DNA of 64,000 nt from Dactylorhiza incarnata (lineage: Eukaryota; Streptophyta; Magnoliopsida; Asparagales; Orchidaceae), in the NCBI GenBank assembly GCA_033032865.1, contig JAWHQI010000258.1, positions 2,356,001 through 2,420,000 of the forward strand. The letters are read 5' to 3'. Positions 35,401 through 47,400 of the stretch are shown here, piece after piece. The notes under the pieces were generated by a model, which saw only the letters and a list, made by a program, of their open reading frames with translations, made no database searches and had not been told where the DNA came from. The translations under genes and the position numbers were made by a program. Position 1 is the stretch's first letter, and every line of letters begins with the position of its first letter.

Positions 35401-38400
35401 ATACATGAAAAGAACAATTACTGCAACTCGAGGGTCTTATTCCTTTAGGTACTACATTAAGAATGAGCACCACTCTAGTGACGTTGACACTACTCCCTTT
35501 CCTATTTTGGTGGATGTCTATCAATGAGTGTAAGATAACGACGAAAGGAGAGGTTGTTCTTAAATAAGTTAAGGCCTCTTCAAGACAGAAGAAGGGATAA
35601 AGATTTCAAATTTGTATCTTCTAGAGACGGAAGATGATTCGAGCCTGTCAGGATAGAAACATGCTCATATTTAGGCCGAGCAGACTAGTACTCATGTTCC
35701 ACTCTCTATGACCCCTCCACCAAATCTAGATCAGAGTCTATTTCTGTAGCTACATATGCTCTTCCCACTCTCCGTAGTAGTCTAATATATACCCTATTGA
35801 TTAATATATTGGGTATCACTATATTACCCCTTTTGCACATCTATTTCTACTATTATTATTCAAAATTGTTTTTCAAATGTTGTTTCCAATTCTCAGTGGA
35901 AGAAAGTCATGGATGATGAAATGGAAGCCTTAAAACTTAGGAAGTTGTTCCAACACCTATGGAATGACACTTTGGGTTTTGATGGGTTTTCACTATCAAA
36001 TATCAAGAAGATGGTACTCTTTTCGCTAGATCAGACTTGTTACTAAGGACTTTACTTAGATTGATGGAGTAAGTTTTTGGTGAAACCTTTGCACATGTTG
36101 CTAACCTTAACTATGTAAGGATTCTTTTATCTGTTGCTACTCGTAAGTCTAGGTTTACTCACCAACTCCATGTGAAGAATACCTTTGTTCACGGGAATCT
36201 CCATGAAGAGATTTATATGCTTTCTTTCCCAGCTTACAAGAACTTCAAGGGTATATGTGTCGACTGCATAAGTCTATTTATTGGTTGAAATAGTCCCTCG
36301 CTTGGTTTGATAAGTTGAGCTCTGAACTTATTGATATGAAGTTTTTCATGAGCATTTATGACACTTTATGTTCATTCATATGGCCATGGATCATATCACT
36401 ATTTTGGTTATTTGCGCGGATGATATTATCATCGTAAATGTTAAAGAATAACATATTATGTTAAGAATGATACTTCTTCTTGGAATCAAATATCCGGATT
36501 TACTTGGATATTTTCTTAGAATTGATGTGGCTAAATTTGTTGTTCGTATCTTTATTTGTCATAGAAAAGACTTTCTTACTGAAATATGGTACTTCAGATT
36601 TAAGCTTGTTGATAATCCCATTGATCCTAACTTCAATGTTCACGAAGATGATTCCCTTGTTTTGGACAAGAAAGTTTCAACGGTAAGAAAATTAATCTAC
36701 TTAACCATCACCTGGCCTAATATTTCTCTTTCTGTTAGCTTTCAAAGTCAATTCATGCCAATCTTATAATCTATTTTTACTAAGTTGCCCTTAGAATCTG
36801 AAAGTATCTTAAGAAAGCTCTTGGACAAGAAATTCTCTATAAAAGTCATCAATATCTGAATGTGCATAGTTATTGTGATGCTGATTGGACTTGATCTGCC
36901 TCTGACAGATCTTCTAGCGGCTATTTTAGGTTTGAGGGAAGAAATTTAGTGTCTTGAAAGAATAATAAGCAGAATATTTTAGCTCGATCCTCAGTGAAAG
37001 CAAAATACGAGAAAATATTCCCCTCTACCGTGAAAATTAGACTGTCGTTCACATAACTTCTAATCATGTATTTGATGAAGCATATTAAAAGTGACTGACA
37101 CTTCTCATCAGAGTGAAAGTTCAAACTTAGGCCATCTCGAATCTTTTTGTTCCTTCTGATACTCAATTGATATATATGTTTACTAAGGTTGTGTTATGTC
37201 AAAACCTGTATAGAAATTCTACTATTCTTAAGATGATGGATTCTTATGCTATTTGTTGGTGCGAGAGCTGAAGGATAGTAAACTTACCAGAAGTTACTTT
37301 ATCTCCCAAAACGACTTTATGTATTGATATGATTGTATTGGGGCAAAGAGTAAATATACTTGCTTGGATAGCTTCCAGAGTCACTGACTAGGTATTTTCC
37401 TTCTCTTCGTCTGGACAATTAAAAAATGCACAAATTAGACTGGTAAATGCAGTTAATATCAAAAGAATTAGTATGAGAAGAGGTATACCCAAGCTAACAT
37501 GGATGAATGATGTTAAAGATGATTTATGTAGTTTTTGAATTTAAAATCTCAAGCAGCACTTGATTAGTTGATATGAACGAATAAAAAATGAGAATTCATG
37601 CAACTCACTCCATTGGGATTAGGTTCTCAGCTTATTGATAATGATGGCGGCAACTCTCTATCCAAAATGCTTATGTCACATTTGAAACCAGTACTTTGGA
37701 AATAAAGGCACTATTTAAAAAATATATTTGGAAGTAAAAAAATTTGTATAAAATTTGATGATAAGTATTGAACTTTTCTGCAGCAGCCTGTGCGGCCGCG
37801 ACAATACCCATGCCACGATAGTACACCGTCCGCAACGGTACCACCACCGGTTGCATAGTAGTAAGAGTCACTATTCAAATTAGAAATGAGTCCTATCGGG
37901 GCTAATGGATGTTTTTTTTAAATGCAGACGTAGATCCGACAACTATCTTGCGATAATGAAATTTTAAATCACATTATGCTAGATTGGTTATAGTTGATGA
38001 GGCTTAGCAAATAGGAAAACACATGTTGTTGTATAAGTGTGAGAGCACACAATCAAATTACTCAAGCAGATATGAACATACAAAGTTACAAAAGTTCGAC
38101 AACAATGATTACGAAATAAATAGAACTAGAGCTGAAATTGACACCAATTCAACATAAAATTAATGACACCCAACTTGGAAACTTACACAACTATGGCGTA
38201 GAGGGCTTGGCGGGTACCCGACAAGTCTCAGGTGGCCGGGAATGATGCAATAGACTAGATTAGGGCCTCCACGGGGAACTCATATTGTTGAGTTGTGCTG
38301 CTGCAGGGCTGGATGAGTAAGAACAACTGCTGGGAGGATCGGAGGTGGCTGTTTGGGTGACCGGAGACTGGCTGAAGGATGTGGTGGGATTGGAGGAGGC

Positions 38401-41400
38401 TGACAGACGACTAAAATGAAGTGGTGGGGGGGGGGGGGGGGGGGGGGATGGCCCCCTGGGAGTTTTGGTAGCAAACAAAGAAGGCAAATACTGGGCGGAT
38501 GTAGTGGGGGAGGGTTTTGTTATGGGCTTCGTACCCAGTTACTATGTTGTGTCCTTATTATATTGTGTCGTTATATTTATGTCATGTCGTTGTATTTCTA
38601 TTTGTCGTTTAAGGGAACTTAATTACGTCTATGCCCCTTATAATTTCTTATTTAAAGGTCCCTTGGGCTAGTGGAATGATATGCCAAGAGTTAATTTTAT
38701 TTTCTTGTCCCCTTGATGAGATTGTGGTAGCTCTCTCCTCCTGAGCACACCCCGCCTAGGTAGCCGCGGTTCCAACTCCACTGTATCCTTCATCGTCGTC
38801 ATCCTCGCCTCCGGCCATCCTCCAGCGACTATACCGAAGTGTTACGGGCACGCCCATAAAAAACTTGGTATCAGAGACTTCAGTCCTTCTCCTCCCTTCC
38901 ACCTGATCCAGTGACATCCCACAACCAAAAAAAAAGAGTTGACCAACACCAGAGGGAAGTCTACTGTTGAGAAACGACCAACAACATAAAGAAGCTTCGT
39001 TTTCACCCCTGGTTCTCAGGCGAGGTTCACCACCAGCAGAAAGAAGTTTAGGCTGAGGCGCCTCCAATTGCAGCAGAACCGACAGCCACGTCGTCTACAG
39101 AAGTCCTCGTCCGCTTCTTCTTTTCTCGCGACCATTGGACACGGCGTCGACCACCTCTCGCGTCGTCGTCCCTATCAGAAGCAACGCCCGACACACACTC
39201 TCAAGAACCAGCATGCGCTCGACGAAACCGTCAGTGCCGTCTCCCTCACCTGTGATCGACGCAACCGTCTGGAGATTGACATCTTCCGTAACCGTCATCT
39301 CCCGTAACCGTCTGGAGATCGACGCAACCGTAGCAAACGACCTCATTATCGTCAGTTCCCGTAACTGTCTTGAGGTCGACGCAACTGAAGCGGTGTCTTC
39401 TGCAGAAGAATTCCGAACGCTTCTTCTTCTCACGCCCAACGCCACGATCGAGCCCTGCGCCTCATCCTTATGCTTCGAAGCCACTTTTTCTCCTGTATCG
39501 TGCCCTGCCAACGCCAGCGCCGCAGAACCCTAGTACGCCACTTAAAAGTTTTGGAATCTTGTGCCTGTGCCCTATTCTGATTGCTTACCTCACAGGCCAA
39601 TCAGCTTTGAGGGAGTTTTATTTTGCGTCAACATAGGGAAGCGTCGTTGTTTCACGTGGCACCTCAAGTTCGAGCACTTCCGTTCCGCTCACAGATACAC
39701 GTTTTTTATATACTGCTTTCACCCTGCGTTCTCTTTCATTTTCGTCCATCTGGTGCCAGATTTGTGTGATTAAGGCCCAATTCATGATAAATTGTTGGTT
39801 GAGACTGTTTGGATGAATTCTTCTAGCAGGTGTGGATTTTTGGTCATTTATAAGGGATTTGATGTCAAATTGACTTGTGCACGCACGTGCGGAATTTACA
39901 CACGCGCGTGCGCCCAATCCTCTTGTCGATGAGCCATCTCGTCGATATTTTGTGTCGTCTCATCGATCTGGTGCGCGTCTCGCCGATTTCAGTTTGTGCA
40001 TGCACGTGCAGAATTTTCGCACGCGCGTGCGCCCATTCGATGAGATGTCTCGCCGATTTTTTGTAGTTAAAACCTTCTCGTCGATTTTTGTTGTCTCGTC
40101 GATCCGAGTTGCGCGTACATCTCCGCACGCTCGTGCGTGTGCGTGCCTCTGGTGCGTGCGCCCCATTTCCTTCTTCCCAGTCCACTCGGATCGTTCCGAG
40201 TTTGCGTGTGCGTTTTTCACGCATGCGCTGTTGCGCGTGCGCCTTTCTACAGTTCATTTTTACCTCACGCACGGGCGTGCGTTTCGTGTCGCATGTGCGC
40301 CCTGTTTTTCCTATAAAAGTGTTGTTTGCGATTTCAGCAGTGTCCTTCGATTTTCTTCCGCCGAATTCCGCCGTTTTCTCCCCAAGACCTAGGGTTTCGT
40401 CCCTAGGACTCCAACCTCCCCAAACATTCCAAAGGTGTAGAAGGTGATTAACAATGTTCCATAGGAGCTTCAAGCCGGAGCACTTAGCGTTGAGGCGAAG
40501 GCGACCCGGGTTAAGATGCGTTAGGAGAGGGTGACAACTTCTCCCGTATCGTGGACGAGGCCAAGGAGGAAGAGGAAGAGCTGGTGGACCAAGCCGAGCT
40601 CCCCTACGAGCCCGAGGAGATTAGACTTTCGTTCCCTCCGTGCACACCATGACCATTAGGTGTATATGCTCATAGGTATATTTTCTATTATGGATGGTTT
40701 GGACGAGTTTGCTTGTGTGTTGTTGTGATTAGTTGTGGTTGGTCGTTGCTTTTGCTCGGCGCAACGAGCGAAGAGGAGGCTTGCGACCCGCGGAGGTGTG
40801 AGGCGGAGGCTTGCGACCCGCATAGTTGGCCTTTGCCTTTGCAATGTGCAACGAGCGATACGATGCTTATGGCCCGTGGTAGTGCGCAGCGGAGGAAGAC
40901 GACACGTGGAGGTGTGAAGCGGTGCTTGCAACTCGCATTGTTAATTTAGTTTTTTTCTTCTTGTTTCCATTTCGTTACCAAAACCAAAACCCCCCGTTAG
41001 CACCGACCCTAAAAGACTTCCATCTCAAGTCTTTCTCCAAAGAAAACTCCACCCCGCCGTGTTCCACGAGATTCGATAATCGGGGATATATTCCCGTTTT
41101 TTTATTACTTGACAACGATCGGTTCACTGCTGCGAGTGTGCATTCAAAGTGCATCACTCACTCCGCCAGAAACAAGACCCATTACTCGCTCCATTTCTTG
41201 CTCCTCACACAACATAGGTGACTCGTCGGATCAGCTGAGCCAGCTTCTGACAATGATGCAAGCCCTCATGGCACATCAAACTGCCGTCGAGGAACGTCAT
41301 CGGGAGACCATTGCTTCCCTCTCCAAGAGTCTCGATGATCTCACTTATGCTCCGCCATTCTCCACTACTCCCGCACAAGAGCAAGCTTGCAACAGTCAGA

Positions 41401-44400
41401 CGCCTCCACCGCTGCTCCTTCGACATGATTCCCTGACCATGGTACCACCGGAAGTCAACATCGTGCATGGTTCCACCAAGTTGGCATTCCCATCTTATGA
41501 TGGAAAGGACGATCCCTTAGGCTGGCTCACCAGATGCAAACATTTTTTTAGCCCTCAACAGACACCGATGGCAGAATTAATAAGTGCGGTCTCCTTTCAC
41601 ATGCTTGATATCGCTCAGTTATGGTTCGCCCGTTTGAAGGCGACAATCCTGGAAGCTTCTCTTTGGCCCACCGATTCACAGCAACCCCCTTTGGGCCCTC
41701 ACGACATTACGTCAGACTGGGTCGATTGATGGATATCTGGAACAGTTTCAAATTCTTCTGGCTCACGTCATGATACCCCCTGAGATGCAAGTCGTCATCT
41801 TCACAGCCGGACTTCACGATCTACTGTGCTTGGACGTCGAATTTAGAGTTCCCAATGACTTAGTGACTACTATGAGTTTAGTCAGATTGTGTGCACATCA
41901 ACTTCAGCTGGCTCAGGAGACCTACTTCACCACAGATACATGGACTCAAGAGGGATTTGTCGAAGGCACCCAAACCCCATAGATCCATCGACTGTCTCGT
42001 GCAGAAGTGTTTGACCGACGCGCACAAGGGTTATGTTATAACTGCGATGAGCAGTGTACTCGCCGACACCGGTTCAAAAGACTTTTTTATCTGTATGTGG
42101 AAGACTATGATGATGAGGGCATGTGGTGAAGATTGACACCGTCATTGATCTCCCTTAAGCTTGAGCTCAAGCTCTTTTTTCACGGCAGGAGAGATGTCAT
42201 GGGCTTCGTGCCCAATTATTATGTTGTGTCCTTATTATATTGTGTCTTTATGTTGTGTCACTATATTTATGTCATGGCGTTGTATTTGTCGTTTATGTCG
42301 AGTCTAAAATTGGGGGACTTAATTATGTCTATGCTCCTTGTATCTCTTATTTAAAGGTCTCTTGGGCTAGTGGAATGGTATGTCAAGAGTTAATTCAAAT
42401 TTCTTGTCCCCCTGATGAGATTGTGTAAGCTCTCACCTCCCGAGCACACCCCGCCTAGGCAGCCGCGGTTTCGGCTTCACTGTATCCTTCGCCGCCATCA
42501 TCCCCACCTCCGGCCATCCTCCGACGACTATACCGACGTGTTACGGGCAAGCCTAAACAGGTTTTCAGTCCAGTTATTATTCCTAGACTGAAATCAGATT
42601 TCAAGGGGTGCTCAATTGTATGGGGAGATGAAATTGAGGACCGGGAGGTTGGCTAGGGGATTAGGGGGTAGGGCGAGTTTGCTGTTTGGGAGGGGAATCA
42701 GTGGGCGTCTGGACGGTAAAATGAGAAGGGGGTGCATCACCAAGGCTTGAAGTGAAGGGGAGGTGGGAGTCCACATGGGGAAGTTCTTTTGGGAGGTGGC
42801 TGGTTGTAGACTTGTAGTACGCGAGGGAATTATGGTGTGGGGAGGGAATTGTGGAGTAGTGGTATATGAGAGGTAATGAGAAGTTTGAGGAAAGGTGGGC
42901 CTAAAATTTAGAACGTGGTTATAATGGGGTAGTCGGGTAGTGGGAAATTGGCTAGGAAGTGGGGATAGTGGTATATTTCTAGTCCCTTCCGCTATAAGCT
43001 TTAGTTATTTTTGTTATGATACTAATTTTTTATACTATTGCTTAGTTTGCTTCATATTATAAGTTTCGGTCATGCTTATGAATTGATGTTAAATTAGGTA
43101 GGGGTGTTACATCATGAACACAACTATTTTTCAAATTCTCCATGTTTATACCGATTAATGGTGGTAAAATAGCAAGAGAAAAGCTTAAACATCAATTCAA
43201 CACAAAGAATCAAGGATATCACCCAAAAGGGATTCAAAATAATTAATGATTTAAATATCAAAACTTGTGCAAACTTCCAGGTAAATATTTCATTAATTCC
43301 TCTGGATTTTACCCAGAACCCCCGGAAGAATTATTGTCAAGCCATGTGTATTATCCTAAGGCAAGTAAATTAGTAGACATTCAAAACCAACCAACTACAA
43401 TATGCTTTTAATAGCACATCTGTCCACCAATCGTTGAATACCTGAAGAAACAATTTTCACCATACAATCTTAACACCCAATTTAAATTGGAGAGTTTAAA
43501 TGTCATCACTTAGCTTGCTTCTAAAAGTTGAAGAAATCACGGTTAGTTTACCAATATGTCAATTGATTCATGGTTAAAATCATCATTTCAGTTGATTCAA
43601 ATTTCAAATTTATGAAGCAAAGTAAGTTGCAATATATCACTACCTTCCAAGCCCTTATTACCATCAACAGAGATAGAGAGTTTCAATTGATTCATAATAC
43701 AAAATAAATTAGTTATACTTTAAGAGCTACATTGCCATTAATGATTTCATCCACCTCAAAAAGCTGCAATTGATCGAAATGATTCCCGCGAGAAATAGGA
43801 AAACAGAAGCACTTCTTTGAAATTATACAAGCTAGCTTTACCATATTATTGCTGATTGAAGAGAGGAGAAAACCAGGAGCAGCTCGAACGAAGAGGGTTT
43901 GCGGAGAGCAAAGCGAGTTCAAGGGAAAGTGGTCTTGAAACCTGTACGTCCAACCACACTGATTAGGTATAAATTAAGAAATAATTATCAACTAATATCA
44001 GTTATAAATTTGACCATGAATACAACCGTGATCCAAAATATCAGTTATAAATATTACCTTGACGATGAGGATGGAGGAAGCGAGGTGGAGGCAAGGTCGT
44101 TGGGTCTGTCAGAAATGCAATTGAACCTCAGCCCGGCGAGCGAAAAGCGATCCTGGTTGCAGACTGCGGAAGACCAGTCGTTGATTTATTCCGCCATTTA
44201 TCGAATGGGATCGTCGATGCCCTAGCAGAGAAAATACGAGCCGAGGGGTCGGGGTTTGGAGGAGAAGCCGAGTCCTAGCACCTCCGTGCGGTGGAAACAA
44301 CATGAGGAGTTGCGACCTTCGTTAGCGGATAGGGGAGAGGATCCAGACCTTGCAGCCTCATGCGGTCGTCGGCGGAGAGGGGAGAGGATCTGAATCGCGG

Positions 44401-47400
44401 AATAGGAGTCGAGGTCTCCCCATGACCTATTTAAGTTCTTTGAAATTTAAAACTAGAAATTTTGTTTTTGATCTTGAATGGAGGGCTAGGATTGTTTTGA
44501 TGGTCCTATATGCTTACCAAAAGTTTTCTTTTAAAGATTAGTGTAGATAGATATGATTTCTGGAGCTTGCTAATCAGCTTGTTAACTCAATAATTGCATT
44601 TGTTTTGCAATCTAATGCACAACGAACTTCAATATCATCATCGCAAACTTTTTAAATGACATCTTTTTCAAACATTGAAATTTCAGGTGCTTGGATATAT
44701 TTACATCTGAAGAACAAAAGATCTTGATGAAATACCGAAAAGAGAATTTTGCAGAAAAGAAGCTTGTTTATCAAGAGAGGAGGATAATTGGAAAATGCCC
44801 CTTGACTCCAGAAGAGGTAAACACGTGTATAAGATAATTAATCAATTGATAAATATTTGTTTTCTGTAGTTTAAGAAGGTGCCCAAGACTGAGAAGAAGC
44901 TGAAAGAGGAGATGATGTGTGACGCAGGACGGTCCTATGTGATGAGAAAACACATGAATGAACTCCTACATGCAACCATACATATCTGACAAATTTTAAC
45001 TTGCAATAACTTTTCTTTATAAAATCAAATATTAACGATAACCACAATAATTAAAGCATACACAGAAAGAAACAAGAGAGATAGTACAAGCGCGAGAGTG
45101 CGCAAAATCAAATACTATTTGAATTAGGAAAGCACAAGGACGAAAACAAATTGAAACAAGACTTACAACCCACTATCTCTAAAAATAGAGAACAAACACG
45201 AGATCCAACATTAAAAGAAATGAAAACAAACACGAGATCCAACATTAAAAGAAATGAAAACAAACCTTGAACTTTGCAAACAATGGAGAGGGGAGGGCTG
45301 GATGTACTTTTAGAGGGCTGATGGGAATGGTTTTTAGCAATCAGATACTGTATTTGGCTGTCCAAGAACAGGAACAACGGTTTTAGACTCTGCAGGAAGG
45401 CAGCATTCAGCAATCTGTGGAGGGAGGTGGCTGTCCGGGAAGAAAGACAGCGGCCCAGGCTTTGCCGGGAGAGGAAGATGTTGTGGGCAGCAAGCTTCAG
45501 GAGAGTCAGAGAACTGACAGTGACTGGGGTTGCTGGGAAACAGTTTCTGGCTGCTGGAGGAATTCCAGAAGGTGTAGGAGGTTGGGGAATGAAGTCTGGA
45601 GGTGGGGATTGCCTCACAGGTAGGGTCCAAATGGGGTTGAGTTGGTTGGGAGTGAATATGTGAAAGGAATTCAGTTTTAGGGGGGGATTAAATGGCTCCA
45701 CGTATGAAGAAGAGGGGATTAAGAGGAGGGGGCTGGAGTAGAGGCAGAAATGGGGTGTCCGGCTGTTATGGGGGGAAGTGGGGAGAGTGGGGGTTGTTTT
45801 TTAGGAGATTAATGTGGTTCCACGTGAATAGGGAGAGAATATTAGGGATGGGGGTTGGCTGCTGTGAGTGGAGAAAAGGAATGGGAGGTGTGACTTGATT
45901 TTAGGAAAAAGACTCCTTTAATTTAGGGGGTGGGGTTAGTGGGCAGTTAGAGGTAGTTATGGTGGTTATGGGTAGTGGTGGAGGTGGCTGGTGGCTGGTG
46001 GTGGCCGGAGGAGGTTGCCGGTGGAGGTGGTGATCGCCGGAGACATTTTCCGGCGATCGCCGGAAAACTCCAAAAGTAGGCAATATGTAGGGGAGGTGTA
46101 GGAGGATCACTGGAGGTGGACGGAGACAAACTCCGGTGATCGTCGGAGATGTGTTGTGGGCTAGGGGGGCTGTTTTCGGTTGCCTCCCTCTTGAAAGAGT
46201 GGTGATGGGAGGGTATGGCTGCCAGGTTGAAAGAGGAAGTTAATGTTGTGGCTCCACGTGAAGATTAATTAGAGGGGAATGGGAAATGGGGTTGCTGCTT
46301 GAGTTTGGGAGGAGGGAGGAGATGGTTGTTTTGGGAGGAGGGCTGTCGTCGGCTTGTGGTGGAGGATGATGGTGGTGGACGACATGGTGCTGGGGATTCC
46401 AAGGCTTCGCACCCGGAACTCGGCTTCGGCACCGAGATGACCAAAGAATGGGCTTCAATACTCCATTCTTCAATCCCTAAAATGAGAGCCCTCATCCTCT
46501 ATTTATAAACTCTAGGGGGCAACGAACGGCTATGATTGGCCGATCGTCCCGACTCAAAAATACATAAAAATACATCTCGAAACGAAAAATTAAAAGAACA
46601 AATAATGTGACGATCGTTGATCCGCATAAAATGTACGGTTCCGATTCTCCATCAATTCTCCCCGCCTTGAAAGCATTCATCTTTGTGAATGAAGATTAGC
46701 GTGCTCTCGTCTGAAGGCGAAGGGAAACCCTGTAGCTCTGAACTCGTAGGCCGTTGAAGTTGATGTTGTAGATGGTACTGCTGAAGCTGACGATGGTACT
46801 GTAGCTGGGGCTGCTGCTAAAGGGATGCTGTCGAAGATGTCGGGGACGGAGGACGGCACATCAATGCTGAAGAAGGTACTGCTGTTGTCGTCGACGTCGA
46901 GCACTGTATGTGGAAGAAGTCGATATGACGCCTATGTCGGAGAATGTAGTACTGCTGTGGAAGAAGTCGTATGATCAATCGGTGCCGAGGACTCGAGCTG
47001 AGGAGGAGGCTGAGTGGTAGGCGAAGGCTGCTGCTGATGCGGTGAAGTGGAAGGAGACAATGGTGGTAGCTGGGACTGTGGTGGAATAGCGGATGTAGAC
47101 GGAGGCTGAGAGGATGTGGTGGTAGGGGGCGAAGGATACATGTACTCATGCGGCTCAAAGAGTGGAGTCAGATCTTTAACGTTGAATACAAGTGAAATCC
47201 CCATATTCGGCGAGATATCCAACTCAAGCATTTTCTCCAATTTGTTTAAGCACAGTGTAAGGGCCCATTCGCTTAGCATTCAATTTTCAAGCAGTTCCTT
47301 GGGGAACCTCTCAACACATATACAAATCAACACTTGTTCTCCTTCGTTGAAGCTTTGCGATCTCCTGTGGCTATCATCATAAGATTTATAAATAATTTTA

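Larger units (their letters stand above)
31442..37411 (+). mobile_element. Old Ty1/copia element, heavily decayed, containing gypsy debris
   Basis: Diverged direct repeats at about 31442-31595 and 37254-37411 share tatctcc-aaaa, gattgtattgggg-caaa, taaatatac, ggatagc, tcactgac and gtattttcc, and look like old LTRs. A + strand copia RT/RNase H remnant lies before the right repeat. A - strand gypsy remnant occupies 32211-35085. The unit splits a LINE. Exact ends and a target duplication were not resolved. Confidence 0.55.
38518..42559 (+). mobile_element. Gag-only LTR retrotransposon (no pol), perfect target duplication
   Basis: The LTRs lie at 38518-38864 and 42195-42559. The element is bounded by the target duplication GGTTT (38513-38517 and 42560-42564). 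A tRNA-Met-type primer site follows the left LTR and a purine tract GGCAGGAGAGA precedes the right one. The 3.3 kb interior has only a gypsy-type Gag (41215-42130). No protease, RT or integrase signal was seen, so it must borrow enzymes. A GC-rich block with its own TATA-like motif (about 39770-40930) separates the leader from Gag. Confidence 0.9.

Noticed and set aside
39877..40392. 171-residue + strand frame in the cacgcgcgtgcg region
   Set aside because: Produced by repeated alternating purine-pyrimidine motifs; all three + strand frames are open in parts, which points to repeat composition rather than coding.
43098..43112. ggtaggggtgttaca as the end of a second solo LTR of the 7947-10051 family
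   Set aside because: No matching TGTAACACC start or target duplication was found to the left, and the interior does not resemble the solo LTR.
45417..46508. Several overlapping frames repeated at 49463-50631
   Set aside because: The same frames occur in both LTRs of the 44920-50790 element; they are LTR sequence rich in Pro- or Gly-coding triplets.
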